A stretch of 64,000 nt of DNA from Woeseiaceae bacterium (GTDB taxonomy: Bacteria > Pseudomonadota > Gammaproteobacteria > Steroidobacterales > Woeseiaceae): assembly GCA_024640365.1 (NCBI GenBank), contig JAHEFE010000008.1:27438-91437 (forward strand), given 5' to 3'. Positions within the stretch are counted from its first letter, which is position 1. Each line of letters begins with the position of its first letter. This document shows positions 20,379 to 34,170 of this stretch, one piece after another. The notes under the pieces were generated by a model. It saw nothing but the letters and a program-made list of their open reading frames with translations. It was not told the DNA's origin and ran no database searches. Made by a program: the position numbers and the translations under genes.

Positions 20379-20969
20379 ATGGCAAAACGCAGGCTCATAA
20401 AAAACAGTTCTCGCAAGTCGCAGCGCACACCTGAGCCTCACCGCGTAAGCGCCGACGAAGCCAGCCTGTTTCGCGAAGCATTTGCGGATATCAAGCCGTT
20501 GAATTTCGACCAGATAGACCCGCAAATAGCCAAGACCAAGCCAGTTGCTCGATTCCGCATCGAAGATGAAAAAAATGTCCTGGCAGAAAGTCTGCAAGGA
20601 CATATCGACGAAACAGAGCTCAATTCAGGGGATTACCTGCGTTTTCAACGACATTCAGTCAGTCGCCAGGTCTTCCGTAAGCTTGCACGAGGTGGCTACA
20701 GCGTCCAGGCAGAGACTGATTTACACGGACTGACTGCAGTTCAGGCTCTCGAATTGCTGGGCACCTTCATGCACGACTGCCAAAGGCGCAGCTATACCTG
20801 CGTCCGAATCATTCACGGTAAAGGCCTTGGTTCAGGCCCCAACGGCCCAGTATTGAAACGCAAACTGGACAGCTGGCTGCGGAAGATGAAGCACGTGCTC
20901 GCTTTCAGTTCAGCTACCCAGGTCGATGGTGGCACCGGCGCCGTTTACGTTCTGCTGCGCAAACCGTAG
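20379..20969 (+). CDS. Smr-domain endonuclease, SmrB-like
   Basis: A 196-residue protein with a basic N-terminus and a C-terminal Smr domain. The motifs ETDLHGLTAVQA and VRIIHGKGLGS carry the two His residues of the family, followed by SATQVDGGTGAVYVLL. SmrB in E. coli cleaves mRNA between collided ribosomes to start rescue; the equivalent role here is inference. It lies between divergent surE and convergent truD, and its stop is directly followed by that of truD with no base between. Confidence 0.88.
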   Translation: MAKRRLIKNSSRKSQRTPEPHRVSADEASLFREAFADIKPLNFDQIDPQIAKTKPVARFRIEDEKNVLAESLQGHIDETELNSGDYLRFQRHSVSRQVFRKLARGGYSVQAETDLHGLTAVQALELLGTFMHDCQRRSYTCVRIIHGKGLGSGPNGPVLKRKLDSWLRKMKHVLAFSSATQVDGGTGAVYVLLRKP

Positions 20970-22022
20970 TTAGCGATTGGCGTGCTGACTGCCGTCAATG
21001 TAGTCGGCAATTTCTCGCAAGACCGACGTAGCAAAACTGCCGCGCACGAGAAAAAATTGCAGCCATACGGCTTCATCGACAAATTCCCAACTGAAATCCC
21101 GCAGCGCGAGGCGCACGGCGCGGCGCGACATATCAACACCCTTCGCCACCAGGCCATCGGCCAGGTTCTGGTGCTGGGCGACTACGCTTCTCTCCACAGC
21201 AGCAACCTGCTGGTCACTCAGTAATTCGCCGCGACCCCACATACAGGCGCTGGGGTGAATATCCATTTCGGCACAACGACGCCTCAATACATCGTCAACG
21301 CCAGTGACTTTAAAGATGCTGCCGCTACCGTCTAGGTTAGCGCAATCACCGGGAAGGAGTTGATTCCAGGTACCAGCCAGAACTCGCGCAGCGACAATAT
21401 CATTGAACAAGAAGGACCGCGCCGCGGATAACGCCAAACTACGCACCGGCTTTGCCAGCCGCTTTCCGGCAAACAACTCTGCCGCACTTTGCAAATTACT
21501 ACAGCCATGACCAAAGCGCTGTTCACCAAAATAATTGGGCACACCCAATACAGCGATCGTCTTAAGTTGCTGATCGATATGACTGTGGTCATCACCAATC
21601 TTGCGCAGACAAATGCGAAAATGGTTTCCGGTGTGGGCGCCGCGTCGCAACTTTCTGCTATGGCGGATCTGTTCGACGATGTTGACGCCGTCGGCAGAAA
21701 AACCACTCCAGTCAATTTGGTTTTTACGCTGAGAGTGGATGCTGAACCATTGGCGAGTCACTGCGTTTCGATCCTTCAGCCCCGAATAACTAATATCGGC
21801 AGCACGCAGGCCGGAATAAGCTGCCAGCTGGCGGGCGACCCAGTTGGTGTTGGCCCCATTCTTCTCTATCAGCAGGTAAAGGTGCTCGCCCTCTCCGCTC
21901 AACTCATAACCGAGTTGCTCGGTTACCTGAAAATCGCTGTTTGAGGTGCGAATTTCAGCCGTAGATGAAGGCATGCCGTGGGCGCGCGGCCAATCCGGCA
22001 GCTGAGTATAGATGGTGGACAT
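20970..22022 (-). CDS. truD: tRNA pseudouridine(13) synthase TruD
   Basis: A 350-residue enzyme that makes pseudouridine 13 in tRNA-Glu. The catalytic D84 lies in SYSGLKDRNAVTRQW. NHFRICLRKI and PNYFGEQRFG are further TruD blocks. In related genomes ispF, and often ispD, lie between ftsB and truD; here only 25 bases separate ftsB and truD. Confidence 0.97.
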   Translation of the reverse strand: MSTIYTQLPDWPRAHGMPSSTAEIRTSNSDFQVTEQLGYELSGEGEHLYLLIEKNGANTNWVARQLAAYSGLRAADISYSGLKDRNAVTRQWFSIHSQRKNQIDWSGFSADGVNIVEQIRHSRKLRRGAHTGNHFRICLRKIGDDHSHIDQQLKTIAVLGVPNYFGEQRFGHGCSNLQSAAELFAGKRLAKPVRSLALSAARSFLFNDIVAARVLAGTWNQLLPGDCANLDGSGSIFKVTGVDDVLRRRCAEMDIHPSACMWGRGELLSDQQVAAVERSVVAQHQNLADGLVAKGVDMSRRAVRLALRDFSWEFVDEAVWLQFFLVRGSFATSVLREIADYIDGSQHANR

Positions 22023-22047
22023 TATGGAGGATGTTTAACGGATTGGA

Positions 22048-22332
22048 TCAATCAGAAGCGGACGAAGGAACCACCTGAAAGAAGGTTTCTCGCTTGCCAA
22101 TCATTCCCAGATCAGTTCTGGCGCGCTCTTCTGCAGCGTCATGCCCTTGCTTGAGGTTTTTGACCTCGGCCTCGAGCGCCGCGTTCCGCAAGCGCAGTTG
22201 TTCATTTTCCTGGAGTTGCTCGCTGACCGCATCACGCAGGTCTCGGGTCTTGCGATAACCACCCTCGGATAACCAGAGAGGCCCCTGTAAAGCCAGAGCC
22301 AGAATCCCCAATATCAAGAGCAATGCGCGCAT
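22048..22332 (-). CDS. ftsB: Cell division protein FtsB
   Basis: A 94-residue bitopic membrane protein. An N-terminal transmembrane helix (residues 2-20) is followed by a coiled coil (about 30-65, with NEQLRLRNAALEAEV) and the conserved ARTDLGMI segment. FtsB joins FtsL and FtsQ in the divisome. It follows eno by 29 bases, the usual order; ispD normally comes next but is absent. Confidence 0.95.
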   Translation of the reverse strand: MRALLLILGILALALQGPLWLSEGGYRKTRDLRDAVSEQLQENEQLRLRNAALEAEVKNLKQGHDAAEERARTDLGMIGKRETFFQVVPSSASD

Positions 22333-22361
22333 TAAATTCCCTGAGCCTCAGATTGCAATCG

Positions 22362-26186
<3,825 letters not shown>

Positions 26187-26379
26187 TTAACGGCGGGAAA
26201 TAATAAAGGGTCGGAGCAAAAATACCCTGGTTGCGACTTGAATAATGCGTCGCGACGGTACTTTTAATCCAACCCTGAAGAACAACCCGTCGTTGGCTTA
26301 AAGACGGCTTTAGAAGGTACCAGAGTCACGCTCTCTTAACAATGAGAAAACCGTGAAAGCCGTGTCTCTGCCGTGATTT

Positions 26380-27717
26380 TCAAGTCAGGCAGGGACTATC
26401 ATTCCACTCCACTGCGTAGCCCTTTTCAGCACTGTGCTCCGCAGCGATCCATAAATCGCCAACGGCCACAAGATTGTTGCCTGCGTACAATAGTGGAATT
26501 CTCTCGCGCATCCACGGCACTACTGCCGTTTGCTGCAGTAATTTCTTGAGCTTATGGGTGCAGTCGTGACCGATTGGGCAAATTTCTTCGCCACCGTGAC
26601 GGAAACGAATCTCAAGACCCTCGCCCAGTAACGCTGGATCAATTCCCCGCGCGGCAGTGTTCCGCAAGCGCAATTCGCCGAGCCCCTCGCCCAACGCTAT
26701 CGGCGTACCGAAGCCATCAAGGCGCTGCGGCAATGAATCCGGCACAACGGGCACTCCAGCCATCACATACAAGTGGTCTCTGTAACGACGAACCTCGCCT
26801 GCTGACCACCGCACCAGCGGTTGAGCATCCTCGCGCGCCGGAATAAGTTCACTGATTACGCGCTGGAGAACGCTCGCGGATGGCAGCGCGAGGCCGCACA
26901 AACGCATAGCGTGCCTGAGAACGTTTCTTTGCCGCGCAACAGGTAATGCCATGAGCGGCCTGATGCGCAGGCGATCTGGACTACCAAGACCCAGCAAATC
27001 AACTTCCGCAAGAGCTTGTAAAAGCTCATTGGCCTCTCCCGCCAACGAGGCGCTGCGACCCAAGCGTGTCGCCAACCCAGGCCAGCGCTCAGCCAACTGC
27101 GGCATTAGATTCTGCCGTAAATAATTGCGATCAAATCGAGTATCCAGATTTGAGGGATCGTCAATCCAAACGAGTTCATGTTCCAGTGCATACGCGACAA
27201 TCTCGTCTCCCGAGACACCGAGCAACGGCCTTACGAGACTCCCTCTGCCAAATTTCTGCATTACGCCAATGCCGGCAATACCAGCCGGCCCACTACCGCG
27301 CATCAGGTTCAGCAATAAAGTTTCGGCCTGATCGTCCTCGTGATGCGCGCTTAACAACCAATCGCCGTCAGCCACTATGGAACGCATCACCGCATAGCGC
27401 GCATCTCGAGCGGCTGCCTCGACGCTTTCCCCGTCATCGACGGGAACCGTTACCGAATGCGCCACAAACGGAACGTCGCAGTCTGCAGCAAACTTTGCAC
27501 AATGCGCTTGCCAGGCGTCCGACTCGGCATACAGGTGATGATTGATATGTACCGCCAACAGTTCACGGCCGTGTTTAGGTCGGGTGCTGGCAAGCGCATG
27601 CAAAAGTACGGTTGAATCAACTCCGCCGCTGTAAGCAATAACTATACGCGCGGGGCCTACTCCGCCGGCTTGCAGGGATTTCAGATGCTGCAGGAGATCT
27701 TTCGATTCAAACGTCAT
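26380..27717 (-). CDS. tilS: tRNA(Ile)-lysidine synthase
   Basis: A 445-residue N-type ATP pyrophosphatase that adds lysine to C34 of the tRNA-Ile2 anticodon, letting it read AUA. The PP-loop SGGVDS lies at residues 30-35, and AHHEDDQAETLLLNLMRGSG follows, as does the substrate region NYLRQNLMP. The C-terminal tRNA-binding domains are present. The link to accA upstream is conserved. Confidence 0.96.
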   Translation of the reverse strand: MTFESKDLLQHLKSLQAGGVGPARIVIAYSGGVDSTVLLHALASTRPKHGRELLAVHINHHLYAESDAWQAHCAKFAADCDVPFVAHSVTVPVDDGESVEAAARDARYAVMRSIVADGDWLLSAHHEDDQAETLLLNLMRGSGPAGIAGIGVMQKFGRGSLVRPLLGVSGDEIVAYALEHELVWIDDPSNLDTRFDRNYLRQNLMPQLAERWPGLATRLGRSASLAGEANELLQALAEVDLLGLGSPDRLRIRPLMALPVARQRNVLRHAMRLCGLALPSASVLQRVISELIPAREDAQPLVRWSAGEVRRYRDHLYVMAGVPVVPDSLPQRLDGFGTPIALGEGLGELRLRNTAARGIDPALLGEGLEIRFRHGGEEICPIGHDCTHKLKKLLQQTAVVPWMRERIPLLYAGNNLVAVGDLWIAAEHSAEKGYAVEWNDSPCLT

Positions 27718-27794
27718 GACACGGATACACCACAGGATAGTCCCAGTGGCAGGTCAGATAGCCTTTGATAACTGCGCGGCGCGCATGCGCAGGA

Positions 27795-28754
27795 TCAAGA
27801 TTCCCGAAAAACGCCAAAACTGTCCAGCCGTTTTTGTCTCTGCTCAAGAAGCTCATCAATCGATAATCGATCAAGCTCATCAAGGTGCTTTAACAGCGCG
27901 TTCCGCATAATTTCAGCGGCTCCCGCGGGATCGCGGTGTGCGGCACCCAGCGGTTCCGGCAGAATATCGTCGATCAATTTAAAATCACTCAGACTTTGCG
28001 CCGTGATCCGCATCGCTTCAGCAGCGTCCTGCGCCTTATCAGCGCTCATCCAGAGAATTGACGCACAGCCTTCCGGGGAAATGACCGAATAGACACTGTA
28101 CTGCAACATCAAAACTCGATCGCCAACGCCAATAGCAAGCGCTCCGCCAGAGCCACCCTCGCCCACCACAACACAGATGACGGGTGTACGTAGTGTCGCC
28201 ATCATATATAGACTACGCGCGATCGCCTCGCTCTGACCGCGCTCTTCTGCACCGACACCCGGATATGCTCCAGGGGTATCGATTAGTGTCACGATAGGCA
28301 AGGAAAATTTCTCGGCCATTTTCATCAGCCGTTGCGCTTTGCGATACCCTTCCGGTTTCGGCATTCCGTAATTGCGGCGCACCCGCTCTTTCGTATCACG
28401 GCCTTTCTGCTGACCGATAAACATGATCACACGACCGTTCATCCGACCGATCCCGCCGATAATGGCATCATCGTCAGCGTACATGCGGTCACCGTGCAGC
28501 TCCTGAAAATCAGGCGCGAGAATTTCCAGATAATCAGCGGTGTAGGGACGCATTGGATGGCGAGCGACCTGGGCGACTTGCCAGGGCGTTAGTTTCGAGA
28601 AAATGCTCTTGGTAAGCGATTCACTCTTGCTCTTTAGCCGAGCGACTTCTTCATTAATATTAATTTCAGAATCGCTACTGACATAACGAAGCTCATCGAT
28701 TTTTGCTTCGAGCTCCGCAATCGGTTGTTCAAAATCAAGAAAATTGAGATCCAT
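27795..28754 (-). CDS. accA: Acetyl-CoA carboxylase carboxyltransferase, alpha subunit
   Basis: A 319-residue subunit, the same length as in E. coli. It starts [19 protein letters not shown]. Further family blocks are [33 protein letters not shown] (here cited for its first part), [19 protein letters not shown] and [10 protein letters not shown]. With AccD it transfers carboxyl to acetyl-CoA for malonyl-CoA and fatty acids. I use ATG 28754 because the family begins there; an ATG at 28769 is also open. Confidence 0.97.
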   Translation of the reverse strand: MDLNFLDFEQPIAELEAKIDELRYVSSDSEININEEVARLKSKSESLTKSIFSKLTPWQVAQVARHPMRPYTADYLEILAPDFQELHGDRMYADDDAIIGGIGRMNGRVIMFIGQQKGRDTKERVRRNYGMPKPEGYRKAQRLMKMAEKFSLPIVTLIDTPGAYPGVGAEERGQSEAIARSLYMMATLRTPVICVVVGEGGSGGALAIGVGDRVLMLQYSVYSVISPEGCASILWMSADKAQDAAEAMRITAQSLSDFKLIDDILPEPLGAAHRDPAGAAEIMRNALLKHLDELDRLSIDELLEQRQKRLDSFGVFRES

Positions 28755-28821
28755 ATCGACTATCTTCAATCTGCGTAAAATGATACTACGAGGAGCGTGG
28801 CCGCCCGCTTAATACAGAACT

Positions 28822-31800
28822 CTACATCATTTCCCGAGATGGTGTGTACAGAAGTCTTACGCTATTTCGACCCAAAACCTCCGCAAGCTTGTCCCGCAGC
28901 TCACGACTCGGCCGTACCTTCCATTCAGGGCCGAGATTCAGGCGCCCTGCCGCGCTCTGCCCGGTATATTGAACCGAGACGCTGCAGCGCCCCTCTCGAA
29001 ACGGCAACAGCACATCACGTAACTGATGTAATACGTGCTCCCCCTGGCCATTTGTCGCCAACTTGATAACCAGGCCTTGAGCGCGACTTTCGATCACGCG
29101 ATCAATATGAACGACATTTTTCGCATTCTGGCGCCAGCCACCAATAAAATCGTCATAGCGCAACGCACCCGTGACAACGACAATTTCATCCTTGACCAGT
29201 AAATGCCGAAACTCCTGAAACGCTTCACTGAATAGACTGACCTCGAGGCGACCGGTGTCATCATCCAATACCACCGTAAATCGGTTGCCACGCTTGCGTA
29301 CGTCAGTAATCAAGCCTGCCACGGTAACTTCACGACGGCCCTGGTTATAACTTCTCTCGCCATCGCTGCTGATTGGCGCTGGCTCAGCACTTATCTCGGC
29401 TAATGCGCCGTCGACAAAAAAGCGTGCGTCATATCGAACCGCATCAAAAGGATGCCCTGTAAGATACAGCCCAAGTGCTTCCTTTTCATTACTGAGCAAT
29501 ACATTCTCGTTCCATTCCAGTAATTGCTCTGGCTCACTATCGGGAGTAGTGGGCGCTGCAGGTGCCAGCCCAAACATGTCATCTTGCCCCGCCGCCGCGG
29601 CTCGCGCTTGTTGCTCAGCAGCTTTCAGCGCATTCGGTAACTGCTCCATCAGACTGCGACGATTAACGCCGAACTCATCCATTGCGCCGGACTTGATCAA
29701 GGCTTCAATCGTACGACGATTAACCCTGTCATGATCAATACGGCGACAAAACTCGCGCAGCGATTTAAACGGCGCCGACTTTTCCCGCTCTTCAATAATG
29801 CTTTCGACCGCTGCACGTCCGACGCCTTTTATAGCACCTAATCCATAAAGGATTGACTTCTCACCAGCCACACTAAAATGATAGGCAGAGCGATTACAGC
29901 TTGGCGCCAGCAACTCTATTCCCAACTGCCGGCAGTCGTCTTTTACGACAACCAGTCGATCTGTACTGTCCATATCCGCGCTCATTACCGCCGCAATAAA
30001 AGCGGCCGGGTAATGCGCCTTGAGATAGGCGGTCTGGTAGGACAACAACGCATACGCAGCGGAATGTGATTTATTGAAGCCGTAACCCGCAAACTTTTCC
30101 ATCAAGTCGAAGATGCGCGTGGCGTTACTTTCCTCAACGCCTCGCCTGGTCGCACCGTCAATAAATATCTGCCGTTGCTTGGCCATTTCCTCAGCTTTCT
30201 TCTTACCCATCGCTCGGCGCAAGAGATCTGCTCCACCGAGCGTATAGCCAGCCAATACCTGCGCAATCTGCATCACCTGTTCCTGGTACAGAATTACGCC
30301 ATATGTTTCCTCCAATACGGGCTGCAACTCGGGATGTAAATAATCAATATTTGACTTATCAACGTCATGTTTGCGACTGATAAAATCGTCGACCATCCCT
30401 GACTGCAGCGGACCGAGACGAAACAATGCCACCAGCGCAACCAGGTCACCGAATTGGTCGGGCCGAAGGCGCTTGATCAGGTCTTTCATGCCGCGTGATT
30501 CAAGCTGAAATACCGCCGTAGTCTGACAGGCCTGTAACAATTTGAAGGTCAACGGGTCCTGCATCGGGATGTGGCGAATATTAAGCGGGTCATCCGACCG
30601 CGAGCTGTTAATGATTCGTACCGCCCAGTCAATTATCGTGAGCGTGCGCAGCCCCAAAAAGTCAAACTTGACCAGGCCAATCGCCTCTACGTCATCCTTG
30701 TCCAGCTGGGTGACAGTATTGACGCCACCCTCTTCACAATATAACGCTGTAAATTCTGTCAACTGGGTAGGCGCAATTACGACGCCCCCGGCGTGCTTGC
30801 CCGCGTTCCGTACCAGACCTTCCAATGACCTGGCAAGATCAATAATGGCGCGCACTTCTTCGTCATCTTGGTACGATTGCGCAAGCTCCGGCTCCTGCTC
30901 CAGAGCTTTTTCCAGGGTCATACCAATTTCAAATGGAATCTGCTTGGCGATTCGATCGACAAACCCGTATGGCTGATCCAGCACCCGGCCTGCATCCCGT
31001 ATTACAGCCTTAGCCGCCATGGTGCCGTAGGTAATGATCTGTGACACACGCTCACGACCATAACGGGTCGCGACGTAGTCAATTACACGATCTCGACCTT
31101 CCATACAAAAGTCGATATCGAAGTCGGGCATAGACACCCGTTCCGGATTGAGAAATCTCTCGAACAGAAGTTTATGCTCAAGCGGATCCAGGTCAGTGAT
31201 ACCCAGAACATAAGCAACCAGAGAGCCGGCTCCAGACCCACGGCCTGGCCCAACTGGAATTTCATTCACTTTGGCCCATCGAATAAAGTCCGCGACAATC
31301 AGAAAGTACCCGGGAAAACCCATCTCGCAGATAACTCTGAGTTCCGTTTGCAGCCTTTCGTTATAAGTCTTTTCATTGAGCTTCGCGTCGCCAGGACTCG
31401 CAGCAAACACCGCCTCCAATCCACGCTGCGCTTCGGCCTCGAGAAAGCTCTCCGTTGTCTCCCCTTCCGGTACAGGAAATGCCGGCAGAAAAGATTCCCC
31501 GAGCTCGAGCTTCAGGTTACAGCGCCGGCTGATCTCGACGGTATTGGCAAGCGCCTCAGGAATATCTGCGAATAAGCGCGCCATTTCATCGGCATTGCGT
31601 AGGTACTGTTGTTGGGTATATGAAGATGGCCTATCTTTATCAGCCAAAGTACGACCTTCATTAATGCAGACGCGCGCATCATGCGCATAGAAGTCATCTT
31701 CTTTCAAAAAGCGCACGTCGTTAGTAGCGACTACCGGTACACCCTTGCTGCTGGCCAATTCAATAGCGTGTTGAATATAGTCTTCTTCGCCACTCTTGCC

Positions 31801-32319
31801 GGTGCGGCTGAGTTCTATGTAGAAACGATCGGCGAATACAGAAAGCCAGTCGTTGAGTTGCGATTCTGCAAGGTCGGTTTTGCCTGCAATGAGAGAATGA
31901 CCGATATCGCCACACGCCCCTCCCGACAGGGCAATCAGGCCCGCGCAAGACTCGGCCGTCAGCCATTCTGGTTTGACCAAAGGAGCTCCTTTCGCCTGAC
32001 CTTCTATGTAACTACGCGATACGAGCTTATTAAGGTTGTGATAACCAATCACGTCTTTGCAAAGGAGCACCAGACTAGCCGGACCGGCAGAATCATCAAG
32101 CTGTGCAATCTTCAGGTCGACACCGATTATTGGCTTGACGCCTTTCTTCAGGGCCGCCCGATAAAACTTGACCATGGCAAACAAATTGCCCTGGTCAGTG
32201 ATCCCGACGGCAGGCATGTTCATTTCACTGCACTGCTCCATCAATGGAGTCACGCGCACGGTCCCATCGACGATGGAATACTCGCTGTGCAAATGTAAAT
32301 GAACGAAGGACGCTTTCAT
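28822..32319 (-). CDS. dnaE: DNA polymerase III alpha subunit
   Basis: A 1165-residue replicative polymerase. The N-terminal PHP domain begins FVHLHLHSEYSIVDG. The catalytic Asp pair lies in MPDFDIDFCMEGRD, and the fingers region includes QEQVMQIAQVLAGYTLGGAD. A helix-hairpin-helix and an OB-fold (VTVAGLITDVRKRG) follow. Length matches E. coli DnaE (1160). ATG 32319 is preferred; a GTG at 32337 is possible. It lies between rnhB and accA in the conserved order. Confidence 0.98.
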   Translation of the reverse strand: MKASFVHLHLHSEYSIVDGTVRVTPLMEQCSEMNMPAVGITDQGNLFAMVKFYRAALKKGVKPIIGVDLKIAQLDDSAGPASLVLLCKDVIGYHNLNKLVSRSYIEGQAKGAPLVKPEWLTAESCAGLIALSGGACGDIGHSLIAGKTDLAESQLNDWLSVFADRFYIELSRTGKSGEEDYIQHAIELASSKGVPVVATNDVRFLKEDDFYAHDARVCINEGRTLADKDRPSSYTQQQYLRNADEMARLFADIPEALANTVEISRRCNLKLELGESFLPAFPVPEGETTESFLEAEAQRGLEAVFAASPGDAKLNEKTYNERLQTELRVICEMGFPGYFLIVADFIRWAKVNEIPVGPGRGSGAGSLVAYVLGITDLDPLEHKLLFERFLNPERVSMPDFDIDFCMEGRDRVIDYVATRYGRERVSQIITYGTMAAKAVIRDAGRVLDQPYGFVDRIAKQIPFEIGMTLEKALEQEPELAQSYQDDEEVRAIIDLARSLEGLVRNAGKHAGGVVIAPTQLTEFTALYCEEGGVNTVTQLDKDDVEAIGLVKFDFLGLRTLTIIDWAVRIINSSRSDDPLNIRHIPMQDPLTFKLLQACQTTAVFQLESRGMKDLIKRLRPDQFGDLVALVALFRLGPLQSGMVDDFISRKHDVDKSNIDYLHPELQPVLEETYGVILYQEQVMQIAQVLAGYTLGGADLLRRAMGKKKAEEMAKQRQIFIDGATRRGVEESNATRIFDLMEKFAGYGFNKSHSAAYALLSYQTAYLKAHYPAAFIAAVMSADMDSTDRLVVVKDDCRQLGIELLAPSCNRSAYHFSVAGEKSILYGLGAIKGVGRAAVESIIEEREKSAPFKSLREFCRRIDHDRVNRRTIEALIKSGAMDEFGVNRRSLMEQLPNALKAAEQQARAAAAGQDDMFGLAPAAPTTPDSEPEQLLEWNENVLLSNEKEALGLYLTGHPFDAVRYDARFFVDGALAEISAEPAPISSDGERSYNQGRREVTVAGLITDVRKRGNRFTVVLDDDTGRLEVSLFSEAFQEFRHLLVKDEIVVVTGALRYDDFIGGWRQNAKNVVHIDRVIESRAQGLVIKLATNGQGEHVLHQLRDVLLPFREGRCSVSVQYTGQSAAGRLNLGPEWKVRPSRELRDKLAEVLGRNSVRLLYTPSREMM

Positions 32320-32355
32320 TACCGAAGTACTAACCACCTGTTTTACAACTGATAC

Positions 32356-32961
32356 TTACAACAACATAGATTTTATCGGCGCAAACGATCGCCGATGCAA
32401 TGCACAAGGTCCGAGTACCTGAATCTTCTCACGATGATCGGCCGTGCCATAGCCCTTGTGCTGACTAAATCCATAACCCGGAAATATTGCGTCATATTGC
32501 ACCATCATTCGGTCGCGGCACACTTTGGCCAGGATCGATGCTGCGCTAATTGCGGCCACGTAGCCGTCACCACCGATAAATGCCTCGCCTTCCAGTGACC
32601 CACTGAAAAACTCGAGGGATGGCAACCGATTACCATCGACCTGCACGCTATGTGGAATGACCCGCAAGCCGAGAATCGCACGGCGCATCGCCAACATTGT
32701 TGCCTGCAGGATATTGATCCGATCAATTTCTGCAGCATCGGCCCAGGCCACTGACCAGCAAAGCGCCCGTTCTCGTATATCAATAGCCAGACTTTCCCGT
32801 CGCGCTGCGGAGAGTTTTTTGGAATCACGCAAACCAGTAACCGGGCGGGCCACGTCAAGGATCACCGCCGCCGCAACAACCGGGCCAGCGAGCGGACCAC
32901 GGCCCGCCTCATCGATACCTGCAAGCAGGCCGTCGGTAAATAGAATTGGTGACTGCTGCAT
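32356..32961 (-). CDS. rnhB: Ribonuclease HII
   Basis: A 201-residue nuclease that removes ribonucleotides from DNA and RNA from hybrids. The catalytic D17 and E18 lie in [13 protein letters not shown], and [18 protein letters not shown] follows with a further acidic site; the C-terminal GYGTADH fits the family. It sits between lpxB and dnaE, the conserved position. Confidence 0.97.
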   Translation of the reverse strand: MQQSPILFTDGLLAGIDEAGRGPLAGPVVAAAVILDVARPVTGLRDSKKLSAARRESLAIDIRERALCWSVAWADAAEIDRINILQATMLAMRRAILGLRVIPHSVQVDGNRLPSLEFFSGSLEGEAFIGGDGYVAAISAASILAKVCRDRMMVQYDAIFPGYGFSQHKGYGTADHREKIQVLGPCALHRRSFAPIKSMLL

Positions 32962-33011
32962 TGACTACCCAGACTGGCCCGCTGGACAGCCCAACATTGA
33001 ATATCCCGGGG

Positions 33012-34151
33012 TTACTTGTGCTTTACGAGTTCTAATACGGCGTTGGCAGCAAGCTGATCCGCGCCCTGTGCTAACTCTTCGCGAAGTTTAGCAAATTTGT
33101 GTTCAATGACCGTACGCCGATCAGGATCCTGCAGCAAATCAAGAAGCTCACCGCCCATCCGGTCCGGTGTTGCATCGGCCTGCATACACTCCGGCACGAT
33201 AGGCTCCGGACTCAACAAATTCGGCAATGTAAAATGAGTGACCTTCATCAGCCGGAAAGTGCGTAACAAAAAATAAGTAAGAGCGGCCAAACGGTACGCC
33301 GCGACCATCGGACGTCCCAGCAAAGCGGCTTCCAGGGCAGCGGTGCCAGAAGCCAGCAGAACGACGTCTGACGCGCTAATGGCATCCCGTGCCTGCCCAT
33401 CTAGCAAAGTTACGGAATCAGCAACTCCAGCAGCAGCGAGATGCGCTGCAAACTCATCTTTGAGACGACTGCCAGCCATCGGGGCAACGAAGACAATGCC
33501 CGGACTGCGTTCTTTCAACCACGCTGCGGTTGCCGCGAACAAAGGACCTAAACGGGAGACCTCGCTGTGCCTGCTGCCCGGTAAAATCGCGACGACAGGG
33601 TTACCGGCTAACCCCAGTTTCCGTCGCATCGCCTGGCGATCAGGTTCTATCACGATCGAATCGGCCATTGGGTGACCAACAAATTCAGCCGAAACGTTGT
33701 GCGCGGCATAGAATTTTTGCTCGAAGGGCAACAAACACAAAACCTTATCCACGGCGGCCGCCACTTTGCGTACCCGGCCTTGTCTCCAGGCCCATACCGA
33801 CGGACTCACGTAGTGAACGGTCGCAATACCAGCGCCGCGCAGCTTCTTTTCCAAACCAAGATTGAAATCAGGTGCATCGATTCCGACAAATACATCAGGG
33901 GGGTTGGCAATCCAGCGCTTGATCAGATCGCGGCGTAAACGCAATAGCCGCGGTAGCTGACGCAGTGGCTCAATCAAGCCCATTACCGCCAATTCCTCGG
34001 CGTCATACCACGCTGCACAGCCTGCAGCCTGCATGCCGGGACCGGCAACGCCCTCAAACTCTGCATCGGGATAACGTTCGAGAATGGCTTTGATCAATCC
34101 TGCCCCAAGCAGGTCTCCGGATGTCTCACCTGCAACAAGGCCAATGCGCAT
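33012..34151 (-). CDS. lpxB: Lipid-A-disaccharide synthase
   Basis: A 379-residue GT19 glycosyltransferase joining UDP-diacylglucosamine and lipid X to the lipid A disaccharide. The N-terminus GLVAGETSGDLLGAGLI is typical, with the catalytic Asp region GIDAPDFNLGLE and the UDP-binding region LPGSRHSEVSRL. A peripheral membrane enzyme. It lies directly after lpxA. Confidence 0.97.
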   Translation of the reverse strand: MRIGLVAGETSGDLLGAGLIKAILERYPDAEFEGVAGPGMQAAGCAAWYDAEELAVMGLIEPLRQLPRLLRLRRDLIKRWIANPPDVFVGIDAPDFNLGLEKKLRGAGIATVHYVSPSVWAWRQGRVRKVAAAVDKVLCLLPFEQKFYAAHNVSAEFVGHPMADSIVIEPDRQAMRRKLGLAGNPVVAILPGSRHSEVSRLGPLFAATAAWLKERSPGIVFVAPMAGSRLKDEFAAHLAAAGVADSVTLLDGQARDAISASDVVLLASGTAALEAALLGRPMVAAYRLAALTYFLLRTFRLMKVTHFTLPNLLSPEPIVPECMQADATPDRMGGELLDLLQDPDRRTVIEHKFAKLREELAQGADQLAANAVLELVKHK

Positions 34152-34170
34152 AACAAGCGTCCGCTTGGAA

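Noticed and set aside
26351..26375. Three copies of CCGTG after tilS
   Set aside because: The spacing is uneven (9 and 11 bases), the unit is short and no array or hairpin with a T-tract forms; probably chance.
31681..32298. A 205-codon open frame antisense to the dnaE 5' region
   Set aside because: It mirrors the conserved PHP-domain coding sequence and shows no domain of its own.
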